NCBI RefSeq assembly: GCF_002368095.1
Contig: NZ_AP018227.1
Span: 1,969,359 to 2,033,358, forward strand
Length of the DNA: 64,000 nucleotides
Source: Calothrix parasitica NIES-267
Lineage (GTDB): Bacteria > Cyanobacteriota > Cyanobacteriia > Cyanobacteriales > Nostocaceae
Direction: 5' to 3'
Below, piece by piece: positions 1 through 9,300 of this stretch; the first letter of the stretch is position 1, and each line of letters starts with the position of its first letter. The notes beneath the pieces are model-generated. The model saw only the letters and a list, made by a program, of their open reading frames with translations. It did no database searches and was not told where the DNA came from. The translations under genes and the position numbers were made by a program.

Positions 1-67
1 AATGTAAGTTACCTATTAGCACCCATAAACCGCTCGTCAAGAGAATACCGAACAACAAACGCTTCAT
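1..67 (-). CDS. N-terminus of a secreted or membrane protein (partial)
   Basis: Only the first 22 codons lie in the window. An ATG at 67 on the minus strand is preceded by a GAGG ribosome-binding site about 10 nt upstream. The reading frame stays open to base 1. The peptide starts M-K-R-L-L and continues with a hydrophobic run, as in a signal peptide or first membrane helix. No family can be assigned from so short a piece. The start and signal-like character are seen directly; that it is a real gene is inference. Confidence 0.45.
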   Translation of the reverse strand, partial: MKRLLFGILLTSGLWVLIGNLH

Positions 68-304
68 AGTACGGCTACCTCGCAGATGGGTTTTAAGTAC
101 AAGCAATTAGTAACAAAAAGTACTTGTAATTCTAAAATATCTTGTTTAATCAGATATTGTCTGCTATCAAAAACACAACCATTAATATATTTGTTTTGAT
201 TTTTTAAGAGGTAATAAATAATAGGAAAAATTGAATAAAAATAAAAATTATTTTTCAAAATTAATCATGCTTTAGCCTAATAGCATAAGTTTTATTAATT
301 CTCT

Positions 305-472
305 TAAGTAAGTAGGTCAAATTAAATATAAAACCTCACCCTCAATCCCTCTCCCGCAGTTGCTTCAACGGAGGGAACCTCCGCAACGCACTGCTCTCCT
401 TATTAAGGAGAGGGAAGACGGAGACAGAGTGAGGTCTTATCTTATATTTAATTACGTCTACCTACTTACTTA
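305..472. repeat. MITE-like palindromic element, about 168 bp
   Basis: A 13-bp perfect terminal inverted repeat (taagtaagtaggt at 305-317, acctacttactta at 460-472) continues inward imperfectly through attaaatata and the cctcac/gtgagg arms. The core contains the cctcaccct...ccctctcc motif seen in other repeats of this window (1981-2230, 38531-38634, 57161-57266). There is no coding potential. It occupies most of the 68-589 gene-free stretch; the rest of that stretch is AT-rich with a heptamer-like run near 480-500. Confidence 0.6.
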
Positions 473-589
473 CTTATACTCACTACTCTCTACTCTCTGA
501 AAAAAATAAATAACCCTGTGGAGGTACTTTCAATTGGGAATAATTTCTTGTAGCATTCAAGACGTATAATCTCTATAGGTAAAATTCCC

Positions 590-1225
590 ATGGCAGAAAC
601 TTATATATCAAAAGTCAACGTTGACTTATGGAAGCAAGAACTGACCCTCGAATGGACGGGGACAAATGCAGCATCACAGCAGAAAGGTCCTTTTCACTGC
701 ACTCCTGGTGCGGGTATTTCTGGTGTCAATTGCGATAATATTGCAACCAGTCAAAAAGCAGGCACAGATTGCACTCCAAAAGGTGAATTCCCCGTGCTTT
801 GGAGAGACCGTAAGTTTACTGAGTATCCAGAAGCGGAATGGGTAACGCGTTTTCAAGATGCTAACCGGGGAATTGCTCTTCACTACTATCCACGGGTTCC
901 CGAGTATCCTAGCTCCCACGGATGCGTTCGTATCCAAAGTTTAGCAGCAGCAAAGCTAATTCACGATAAGTCAAAGAATGGGAAAACAATTGTTAAAGTA
1001 CATGGAGAATTAAGACCGAATTTTAATAATACTTTAAGACGTGGTGCTACTGGTGAAGATGTCAAAAAGATGCAGCGTCAGCTAAGTAATAAAGGATATA
1101 CATTGACTATTGATGGCGATTTTGGTCCAGGAACCGAAGCTAAAGTTAAACAGTTTCAAAGGGATAAAAGACTTGTATCCGACGGAATATGCGGACTTCA
1201 GACATACGGAGCGCTTTTTGCTTAA
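590..1225 (+). CDS. L,D-transpeptidase with C-terminal peptidoglycan-binding domain
   Basis: Likely periplasmic enzyme that cross-links or modifies peptidoglycan through a catalytic cysteine. The YkuD signature SSHGCVRI is at about residues 107-114, giving the expected His-Gly-Cys-x-Arg motif. The C-terminal 75 residues are a PG_binding_1 domain (LRRGATGEDVKKMQRQL, then DGDFGPGTEAKVKQFQ, ending in a G-L-Q-T-Y-G helix). The order catalytic domain then binding domain is common in cyanobacteria. No classical signal peptide is visible: the protein begins MAETYISKVNVD, so export is uncertain. It is followed directly by a strong hairpin terminator and appears monocistronic. Confidence 0.85.
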   Translation: MAETYISKVNVDLWKQELTLEWTGTNAASQQKGPFHCTPGAGISGVNCDNIATSQKAGTDCTPKGEFPVLWRDRKFTEYPEAEWVTRFQDANRGIALHYYPRVPEYPSSHGCVRIQSLAAAKLIHDKSKNGKTIVKVHGELRPNFNNTLRRGATGEDVKKMQRQLSNKGYTLTIDGDFGPGTEAKVKQFQRDKRLVSDGICGLQTYGALFA

Positions 1226-1245
1226 TAGTTTTATGGTTGATTAAG

Positions 1246-1275
1246 AAGCGATACGCATTTGTGTATCGCTTTTTA
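1246..1275 (+). terminator. Rho-independent terminator after the L,D-transpeptidase
   Basis: A 9-bp perfect stem (aagcgatac / gtatcgctt) with an 8-nt loop is followed by a T-run, 20 nt after the stop codon of the upstream gene. The stem also overlaps the stop codon of the small minus-strand gene, so it may act in both directions. Confidence 0.8.
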
Positions 1276-1464
1276 TTCGTCATCAAACGATACGCAAGGA
1301 CTATCAACTTCATGGGTTGGTTGAAAGGAATTACAGAAAATTACAGTAGAACAATTTACCCCCGATTCTTCTGGGTGAGTGCATTGCAATTTATTATTCA
1401 ATAATTTATTATCCAACAATGAATGAAAAGCACAGTCATTGCAAATAGTTTTAGATTCCGACAT
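1273..1464 (-). CDS. Small cysteine-rich protein, possible metal-binding
   Basis: A 63-residue protein with six cysteines (about residues 8, 11, 28, 38, 44, 57). The pattern is CxxC near the N-terminus, then C-T-H-P-E, then paired cysteines before an aromatic-rich F-x-P, resembling short zinc-ribbon or Fe-S cysteine-cluster proteins. An AAGG ribosome-binding site lies about 8 nt before the ATG. No family name can be given. Codon use looks normal for the region and the frame is convergent with the L,D-transpeptidase. The cysteine spacing makes a chance frame less likely, but it is short and unproven. Confidence 0.5.
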   Translation of the reverse strand: MSESKTICNDCAFHSLLDNKLLNNKLQCTHPEESGVNCSTVIFCNSFQPTHEVDSPCVSFDDE

Positions 1465-1507
1465 AAAATGACCTTGGGATTAAAATATCCGAAAGGGAGA
1501 AATAAAA

Positions 1508-1960
1508 ATGAAGCAATTACCAGAAGGATGTAAACTTCGTAAGGCCACATCAAAAGACGCTTCATCAATTCGCTGGCTGGTATTCAAAGCAAAACTCGAC
1601 CCCACACAGTTAAAATGGCAACAATTTTGGGTAATCGAATTTAATAACAATATAATAGCTTGCGGACAGTTACGCAATTTTACTCAAGCTCAAGAGTTAG
1701 GAAGTTTAGTTGTAAATAGAAACTGGAGAAATCGCGGTTTAGGAAGTTTTCTCACTCAGCATTTAATCCAGGAAGCTACCCAACCGCTTTATTTAGAATG
1801 TTTGGGTCAAAAATTAGTTAATTACTATCAAAAATTTGATTTTGTAGCAGTTGATTTTCAAGATTTACCAATATCTCTTAAAAGCAAATTTAAAATATCT
1901 CAATTAGGTAAGAAAATGATTGGAGTTCCCGTTACGTTCATGAAACAGGGAATCAGTTAA
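1508..1960 (+). CDS. GNAT-family N-acetyltransferase
   Basis: A 150-residue single-domain acetyltransferase that would transfer acetyl from acetyl-CoA to an unknown amine. The fold is recognisable from the β4 strand LGSLVVNRNWRNRGLGSFL at about residues 66-84, which contains the R-x-x-G-L/x-G acetyl-CoA pyrophosphate loop, then the helix LTQHLIQEA. The C-terminal Y-x-K-F-D-F is typical of the last GNAT strands. The ATG is preceded by GGGAGAAATAAAA, a good ribosome-binding site. Substrate cannot be predicted. It is followed closely by a MITE-like insertion. Confidence 0.85.
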   Translation: MKQLPEGCKLRKATSKDASSIRWLVFKAKLDPTQLKWQQFWVIEFNNNIIACGQLRNFTQAQELGSLVVNRNWRNRGLGSFLTQHLIQEATQPLYLECLGQKLVNYYQKFDFVAVDFQDLPISLKSKFKISQLGKKMIGVPVTFMKQGIS

Positions 1961-1995
1961 CAGTTCAGTTTAATCTACATCCCTCTCCTTAATAA

Positions 1996-2202
1996 GGCTA
2001 CGGTGTACACAGAAGTCTTAAAATCCTATCTGGAAGCGACTTCTGAACTCAGGCAAAAATCTCTCAAAACCTGTCATTGCGAGGAGGAACGACGAAGCAA
2101 TCTCAAAATGTTGCGATTACTTCGCACAGCGAATAATGACGATTTAAGGGGTCTAAAATCCCTGAAACGTATGCGGAGAGTATTTGTGTGTACACCGTAG
2201 CC
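1996..2202. mobile_element. MITE-like element, 207 bp, with 7-bp target duplication
   Basis: Terminal inverted repeats of 16 bp (ggctacggtgtacaca at the left end and its exact complement at the right end, 2187-2202) bound a non-coding core. TTAATAA flanks the element on both sides (1989-1995 and 2203-2209), the signature of a 7-bp target-site duplication. The insertion split a ccctctcc...ggagaggg hairpin repeat. The core holds a tgtcattgcgag...gcaatc palindromic segment. A short reading frame across it is not a gene. No transposase is present, so any movement would be in trans. Confidence 0.8.
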
Positions 2203-2231
2203 TTAATAAGGAGAGGGAACGAGGGTGAGGT

Positions 2232-3290
2232 TTAATTACTCGGAGTTTCCAAACTACCAGTACCTTGTAATAAAGAATTAGTCACGTTAACAATTAACTG
2301 GGCTGCACCTGCAAAGAAATCACGTTCAATATTAGCAGTAGTATCGGTTGGTTGATGATAAAAAGAGCTACGCAAATTAGCTGTATCGGTTACTAATAAA
2401 GCTCCTATTCCTTGAATCCAAAATGGTGCGTGGTCGCTGCGTAAAACATCGGGTGTCAAAACACCTTTTAAGGGAACTGGTAAGGTAAATACTGGTGGTA
2501 ATTGAGGTGATTCTTCGATTGTTTTAAAAGTATTTAGTAAAGGTAAATGTTCGGTATCACCAACCACTGCTAAAAAGTCACCTTTATCACTGGTTACATT
2601 TATGGGAAAACCAGAAGGAGTTTGTTGACAACCTTTTGTATAGCAAGCGTAACCGACCATATCCATGACAATTACACCACGTATATTTTGTAAACGGGCC
2701 GTATTACTAGCAAAAGCACGACTACCCAATAAACCAGCTTCTTCTTTATCGAAAAAAGCTAACTGCAAAGTTCTTGGAGTCGAAAGAGTATTAAATAATC
2801 GAGCAATTTCCAGTAATACAGCAACACCGCTAGCATTATCATCAGCACCAGGAGAATTTAAAACCGTATCGTAATGAGCAGCTAGCAGAATTGCTCCTGC
2901 TTCGCTATCAGTTCCGGGTTTTTCTGCAAAAACATTAATACCACGTAGAAACCGTTCTTCATGTGATTCCCAACCCTGCTTTTTGAGTTCGTTGATAATA
3001 TAATTACGAGTACGTCTGCGTTCGGAAACTGTGTAACGTTGAAGACTCAACTTTTCCAAGTCGCTTAACAATCTTTCCGAATCAACTTGTGGAATATTGG
3101 CTTTTATAGTTTGTTGAGATTTAGTTTCTATTTCCACTGGTATAGATTCTTCTTGAGGTAGTGGAGTTTCTATTTGGATACTATTAATAGCAACAGGTTC
3201 TTGGGATTCACCAAAAACATTATTACCTACAAATATCGCAACCCCAACACCCAATAACATCAAAAATACCAGCCAAATATTTCTTTTCAT
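2232..3290 (-). CDS. M28-family zinc aminopeptidase, membrane-anchored or secreted
   Basis: A 352-residue metallopeptidase expected to cleave peptides outside the cytoplasm. The N-terminus has a short basic start and one hydrophobic segment (IWLVFLMLLGVGVAIFVG), a signal anchor. M28 zinc ligands are visible: A-A-H-Y-D-T (first His and Asp), G-A-D-D-N-A-S-G (bridging Asp), F-F-D-K-E-E-A-G-L-L-G-S (general base Glu and ligand Glu), D-M-V-G-Y, and a late S-D-H-A-P-F-W (last His). All expected ligands are present, so it should be active. It lies 60 nt downstream of the TamB-like gene on the same strand and could be cotranscribed with it. A gttagttg heptamer-like repeat fills the gap. Confidence 0.9.
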   Translation of the reverse strand: MKRNIWLVFLMLLGVGVAIFVGNNVFGESQEPVAINSIQIETPLPQEESIPVEIETKSQQTIKANIPQVDSERLLSDLEKLSLQRYTVSERRRTRNYIINELKKQGWESHEERFLRGINVFAEKPGTDSEAGAILLAAHYDTVLNSPGADDNASGVAVLLEIARLFNTLSTPRTLQLAFFDKEEAGLLGSRAFASNTARLQNIRGVIVMDMVGYACYTKGCQQTPSGFPINVTSDKGDFLAVVGDTEHLPLLNTFKTIEESPQLPPVFTLPVPLKGVLTPDVLRSDHAPFWIQGIGALLVTDTANLRSSFYHQPTDTTANIERDFFAGAAQLIVNVTNSLLQGTGSLETPSN

Positions 3291-3353
3291 AAATAGTTGT
3301 TAGTTGATAGTGGTTAGTTGTTAATTCTAAAATTTCATTGGTAACTGTCTCGG

Positions 3354-6300
3354 TTAAAACCTTTTCTGGTATTCAATCACAGCACGATTATCGTCATCAA
3401 AATTAGTAGAACCGCGAAGACGAATTTTATCTTCCAATCGATAATTAATACCAAATTGGAATGGGTCATCTGCGGTTAAAATCTTTAAAGCGGAAACTGA
3501 AATTTTATCGGTTATATCAACTCCTGCTTCTGCTGCTAATTCTATGCTAGAACTACTTTTTCCTGCGTCTGGATTATCGGAAATAATTGTTGGAAATATT
3601 CGCAGTTCATCTAAACCGAAAGCAGTCCCAATTTCATTAAAAGTGGATTGTAAATTACCTAAAACTGCGGAACCTGCAATATTTAGCAATCCCACACCAG
3701 AACTACCTCTTCCTTTACCATCAAACCCACCTCCTAATAAAGCGACAATTTCCGTTTCGCTACGTGCTGGACTGCTTTTTAATTCTAGATTATTGTCAAT
3801 TTTACTAGCAGAACCTTTTACAGTCGCTTCTACACGTACTGTTTCTAATGCAGCTAAACCTGTAGCATTTGGTCTATTGAAATCCGAGCTTTGAATTACA
3901 TCTAATACTTTAGCAAATAAACTAATATCTAAAACTGGGTCGCGTGGTTGATTTTTGATAAATGTAGCGGTGTTCTCTTCACCACGGTCTAAATTAAATT
4001 GAGTAGTAAATAAGTTCACTCCTCCTTTTTTCAATTTCAATTTTCCTACTGGAATGGGATTGCGAAACGTACCATCTACTATTAGGTCTCCACTTGCTTG
4101 CATACTAATAATTGGAGGACGTTCTATTTTGATTTTTTCCCCTAAAGTTAAGTTTAAATTATCAAACCTTCCCCTAGTATTTTCTTCTTGATTAATTTGT
4201 TTATTTAGTTGTACAAGTTTATTTTTATTCCTACTACCAATTGTGTTTTCTGCTTCACCTTCTGGCAAGGATACTAAACCATTTTCCAGATTAATATTTC
4301 CGCTAATAACCGGACTCAAAGCAGCACCTTTAATCAAGATTTTGCCTCCAACACCACCTTGATAAAGTCCTTTGAGATTTATTGCTAATTTATCTAATGT
4401 TACGGAAAGTGGATTATTAATTTTAATAGATTCATCGTTGTATATCGGAATCTGACCCTTAGCAATTACTTTACCTTTACTAAAATTTCCTTGAAGATTG
4501 CCTACTTTTATAGTGTCAAAATCAAAATCTACTTGTCCCGTTACGTTTGTAAGTTTTTCTGGTAGAGCTTGAGCGGAAAATACAGCATTATTAACAATAG
4601 CTATTCCGTTCACTTCTGGTAATAGAAGGGTTCCTCGTACCGTTAATTTTACTTCTCCTTCACCTTTTTCAAATTGGACTTGGTTGTTCAACAAGTTTAA
4701 AACAGCTAACCCTTCATTTTTAACATTTACATCTAAACTTATTTGATTGCTTTCGGGATTGACTGAAGCAAAAGGTAATTTATAGGGAATACTACCATTA
4801 ATATCAACTGGTTCGGCATCATTCACTAACACGTTGCTAGCAAAGTTCAAGCGTCCGTTGCTATAACTGAAACTTGCGGCTGCTGATTTGATTCCTTTTT
4901 GGTTTAAAGTTCCATCTGTAACTCTTAATTCTCCTTTGGTTAAAGGATTTTCGATACTACCAGCTATTGCTGCTTTACCACTGAGATTACCAGTTAATCC
5001 TATCGGCAGATTTACAAAGCTACTTAATATTTCTAGAGGGAAATTTTTGACTTGCAAATTACCGAACTGTTCGTCACCTCCAACAGCACCACTAAAGCTT
5101 GCAAGTCTATTTGTAGATTCAATTCGTAACGGTGTGAATCTGACAATTCCATTTTCAAAACCACCCCGAGCAATTACTTTTTTTGCTTCATAACGTTCTG
5201 GGTCTTCCTCGGTTCCCCAGGTAAAGTTTTCACCTTCGATATCAAACTGACTGGTTATTTCTTTATTTTTATTTGTGTCTACACTAACTTCTGCATTGAA
5301 GGTTCCTTTTAAATTTCCTAATTCAGGAAAAGCAGAAGCATCACGTCGCTGTTGCTTCTGTTTTTCTAATAATGCTTGAATTTCTGAGAACCTCCGCAGT
5401 TGAGTTATTAAGTCTCCGTTTGGAATACCTACTTCAACTGTTTCGAGTTCGCTGGCTTTACTATAGGTAGGCTCTTCTAAACCACGTTGAATATCTTCTA
5501 ATTCGTATATTTGTAATGCGGTTAAAATATCTTGAATTTTTCCTTTTTTGATGCTCAATTTACCTTTTACTTGCGGTGCAGCATCTGTTTGAGTCACCGT
5601 TCCCGCAGCAATATAGCTGCTTTCTCCTTTGAAAAATTCTCCTTTGATAATCCGAAGCTTTTTACCGTTATAATTAAAATTTGCAATAAGTTTATCACCC
5701 TTTAAACGTCCAAATTCTGGATTTTGCACGACCATATTTCCCGAAGCAGTGGCAAAAGTTTTTTGATTTAATCGTAGATTTCCAGTAAATTCTCCGCCAA
5801 TTTTTCCAGAACCAAGGTACCTATTAACTGGTAACGGCAGTTTTAACAACTGCAAAGGAAATGCTTTGATATTTAATGCTAAAATATCTCCTTGAGATTG
5901 ACCGGATGCTAATGCTGCACCACGTTTGACTACAAAAGATAATGGTTGATTCTTATTATTTAAATTAATTGCTATTTTATCTTGTTTGCCCGCAATATTT
6001 AACTGCAAACCTTTTCCTTGTTCCGATTTGACGTTTCCAGCTAAAAGTGGCTCAAAAGCTACATTATTGACTACGAAATTTTTTAATGCTAATTTTCCGA
6101 CTACGTTCGGTAAAGGTAATTTACCGCTAATCTTACCGTTAAAATCAACTTGACCAGCTACATTAACCGTATTTGAAACTTCTACAGGTAACTGTTGTAA
6201 ATCAAAATTACTAGCTTGAACATTCAAATCTAATTGCGTAATTTGGGGTATACCCGCACCTTTTGCATTCGCGAAAATATCACCGCTTATATTTAAACCC

Positions 6301-9300
6301 GGTGCGGCTGCTTTTTCAATTCTTAACTTATTTCCCGTCCAAGCGATTACCGCATTAATAGGTTTTTCAAATCCAGGAATTCCTTGAGAAAACTGCACTT
6401 GACCGTTAGCTCGGATGTCAGCCAAACTGGGATTTCTCAAATTTCCTGCAACTCGTAAATTACTAGCGAATTTACCTTTTAAACGTTGATTTAATTTATT
6501 GAGGTAAACACCTGCTGTATTTACAACTGCTTGATAGCGTCCGTTATTAACGCTGATATTTGACGCTGTAATTTTACCTCCAGCAGCATTTATCGCAGCA
6601 TTCCCAGATAGATTGACATTTTCAACAGAATTTACCGAACCAGCAATATCAAATCTACCAGTTAATCCCCCAGCTAAAATTTCCGGTAGCTGTGGTGCTA
6701 GTTCTCGTAATCTTAATTGATTGACATCAACAACCGCTCGATACTTTCCGCTGTTAACTAAAATATTCGACGCTGTAATCTTTCCATTACCAGTATTTAT
6801 GGAAGCATTTCCAGATAAATCAATATCTTCAAAGGAATTTACAGAACCAGCAACGTTGAATTTACCCGTCAATCTTCCTGGAAAAGCTTGAGGAATTTTC
6901 GGTGATAATTGTCTGACTAATAAATTATTCGTGGCAACTTTGGCTTGATATCTGCCATTAAAAACCGCAATGTCCGACGCTAAAATTTTACCACCAGCAG
7001 CATTTATCGAAGCATTCCCCGATACTGTTAAATCCTCAACGGATTTTGTCGAACCAGCAATGTTAAATGTCCCTGTCAATTTCCCTGGGAATGATTGGGG
7101 AATTTGTGGTGATAATTGACGTACATCTATATTGTTTACCCCAACTTTGGCTCGATACTGTCCCTTAGCAAACTCAATATCCCGAGCAGAAATTTTACCA
7201 ACGCTGGTATTTAAATTAGCTTGACCCGATACAATTAAGTCTTCCGGAGCAAAAGAATCCAAGGAACCAGCAAGATTAAATTTACCCGTCAATCTTCCCG
7301 TAAACGATTTCGGAACCTGCTCCGACAAATCTCGAACCCGGACATTGTTTACCCCTACTTGACCTAAATAAATTCCATTTTTGACTTGAATATTGCTCGC
7401 TGTAATCTTACCACCAGCGGTTTTTATCTCACCTTTACCCGTTGCTACGATACTTTCTGGAGTAAAGGAATCTAGAGAACCAGCAACATCAAAGTCTCCG
7501 CTCAACTTTCCTTTAAACGACTTTGGTATTTGCTCGGATAGCTGCTGTAACCGGACGTTACTTGCTCGGACTCTAGCTAAATAAACCCCGTCTTTAACTT
7601 TGATATTATTTGCTGTAATTTTTCCCCCAGCAGCGGCTAAACTAGCATCACCTTGAATCCTCAAATTTTTAGTATCGAAATTATCCGTGCTTCCCGATAC
7701 TTGAAATCTACCGCTCAAAGGGCCATTTATAGGTAAACTAGAATCTTTAAATAATTTTCCTACTTGAACCCGAGAAGCGACTAAATCGGCAGAAAATTTT
7801 TGTTCGTCAAACTTGACAGAATTAACCGCAATTGTACCTCCACCAACCCCAATATTGGCGTTTTCAGTTTGAATTTGAGCGACTTTAAACGGTGTTGAAG
7901 TTCCCGAAACGATAACTTTACCGTTAAAATTCGCGCTATCAAGATTTATCTTTTCTAACTGTTCCTTACTGACAAACTGATTAATTTTTATACCCTTAGT
8001 ATTCGCTACAGCTTGCCAGCGCTGCTGATTCCAACTACCGGTTGCTAAAGCCGTTCCTCCAGCCACAGCAAGGGCTACGTCTCTTAAGGATAAACTGCGA
8101 TCGCGATTGACTATTACTTCTCCTTTCGCTGGGTAAGTCGCTTGGGGAGCATTAAATTTTACTAATGTCCGCAGATTTTCCGGTGTGCCACTCAAAGTAG
8201 CTGTAGCTGCAACCGTACCAACCTCAAACGAAGCTGTAGGGATATCGTAAACTCTAGCTAAACTATCTCCTGGCGCATTACCAGTGCGAAAATTAAAATT
8301 AACTTGAGTTTTTCGGCCTATATTATCGTCACCAATTAGAATTTTCCCCCCACCTCGAACTTCTCCACCGACAGCAGCAGTACCGCGAATATTGCTAAAA
8401 TTAACGGTTGAATCAGCCGTCACAAAATCAAACTTAGCGCTAGCCGTTTTGACTTTAACCTTATCAACAATCCCAGGTTTAATCGTGGTCACAATACCAG
8501 AAATAACTGGCTTAGTAATAGCCCCAGTCATCGATAAATCACCTTTGACAACTCCACCAACTGGTAAAGGTGATTGAATTTCCAGAGTTTTGAAAGTATC
8601 GTTGACGCTGACCGCATTAACCCGAGCGGTCAAATTATAACCCTTATTAAAATCAATGGTGCCACCACCACTTAAAGGAATTTTACCGTAACTAGTAACT
8701 ACATCATTTAATATTAGTTTCCTACCATCAATCCTCAAATTTCCTTGAGAATTAACCAGTGGTTTTGGCATTCGGGCTACTTGAAAATTTAACCCTTCAA
8801 CCCGAGCATTACCATATAGTAAAGGCTGTTGTTTTTCTCCACCAGGTAATTTTACCTGCAAATCCCCGTTTATTTTCCCACCTGTCAATTTAACTGGTAG
8901 CTTGACAAGAGGTGTAACTTCCGAAGTTAATAAATCTTCCGTCTGTAACTGTAAATTACCTGCTTTATTTTTGAGATTTACCTTTCCCTTCACCGAAACA
9001 TTACCAACACGTCCCGGTTGTCCCCCGACCTCAAACCGAACCACTTGATAATTATCGATAAATTTCGCATAACCATCGAGTTTGTCAAAAACCACCTTTG
9101 GAGAATCAACTTCCTTATTCTCCACAAAAGGCTTTAACGATACATTTCCATTCCGTAACTGAACCTTATTTACTTCAATATCAATCGGTCCTGGTTCATC
9201 CGGGAGCAAAATTTTTGTAGTAATCCAGCGTCCTTGATTATCTTCTTCTACATAACCAATTGGGTTGACTAAAGTGACATCTAGCTTTAACCTTTTATTG

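Noticed and set aside
64-258. 64-aa minus-strand reading frame
   Set aside because: Asn/Tyr/Ile-rich translation of AT-rich intergenic DNA, no ribosome-binding site, and it overlaps a better-supported start at 67.
2003-2200. 65-aa reading frame
   Set aside because: It lies entirely within a MITE-like element between its terminal inverted repeats and shows no protein-like composition.
3544-3894. 116-aa and similar plus-strand frames opposite the TamB-like gene
   Set aside because: Antisense shadows of a repetitive, well-supported coding region.
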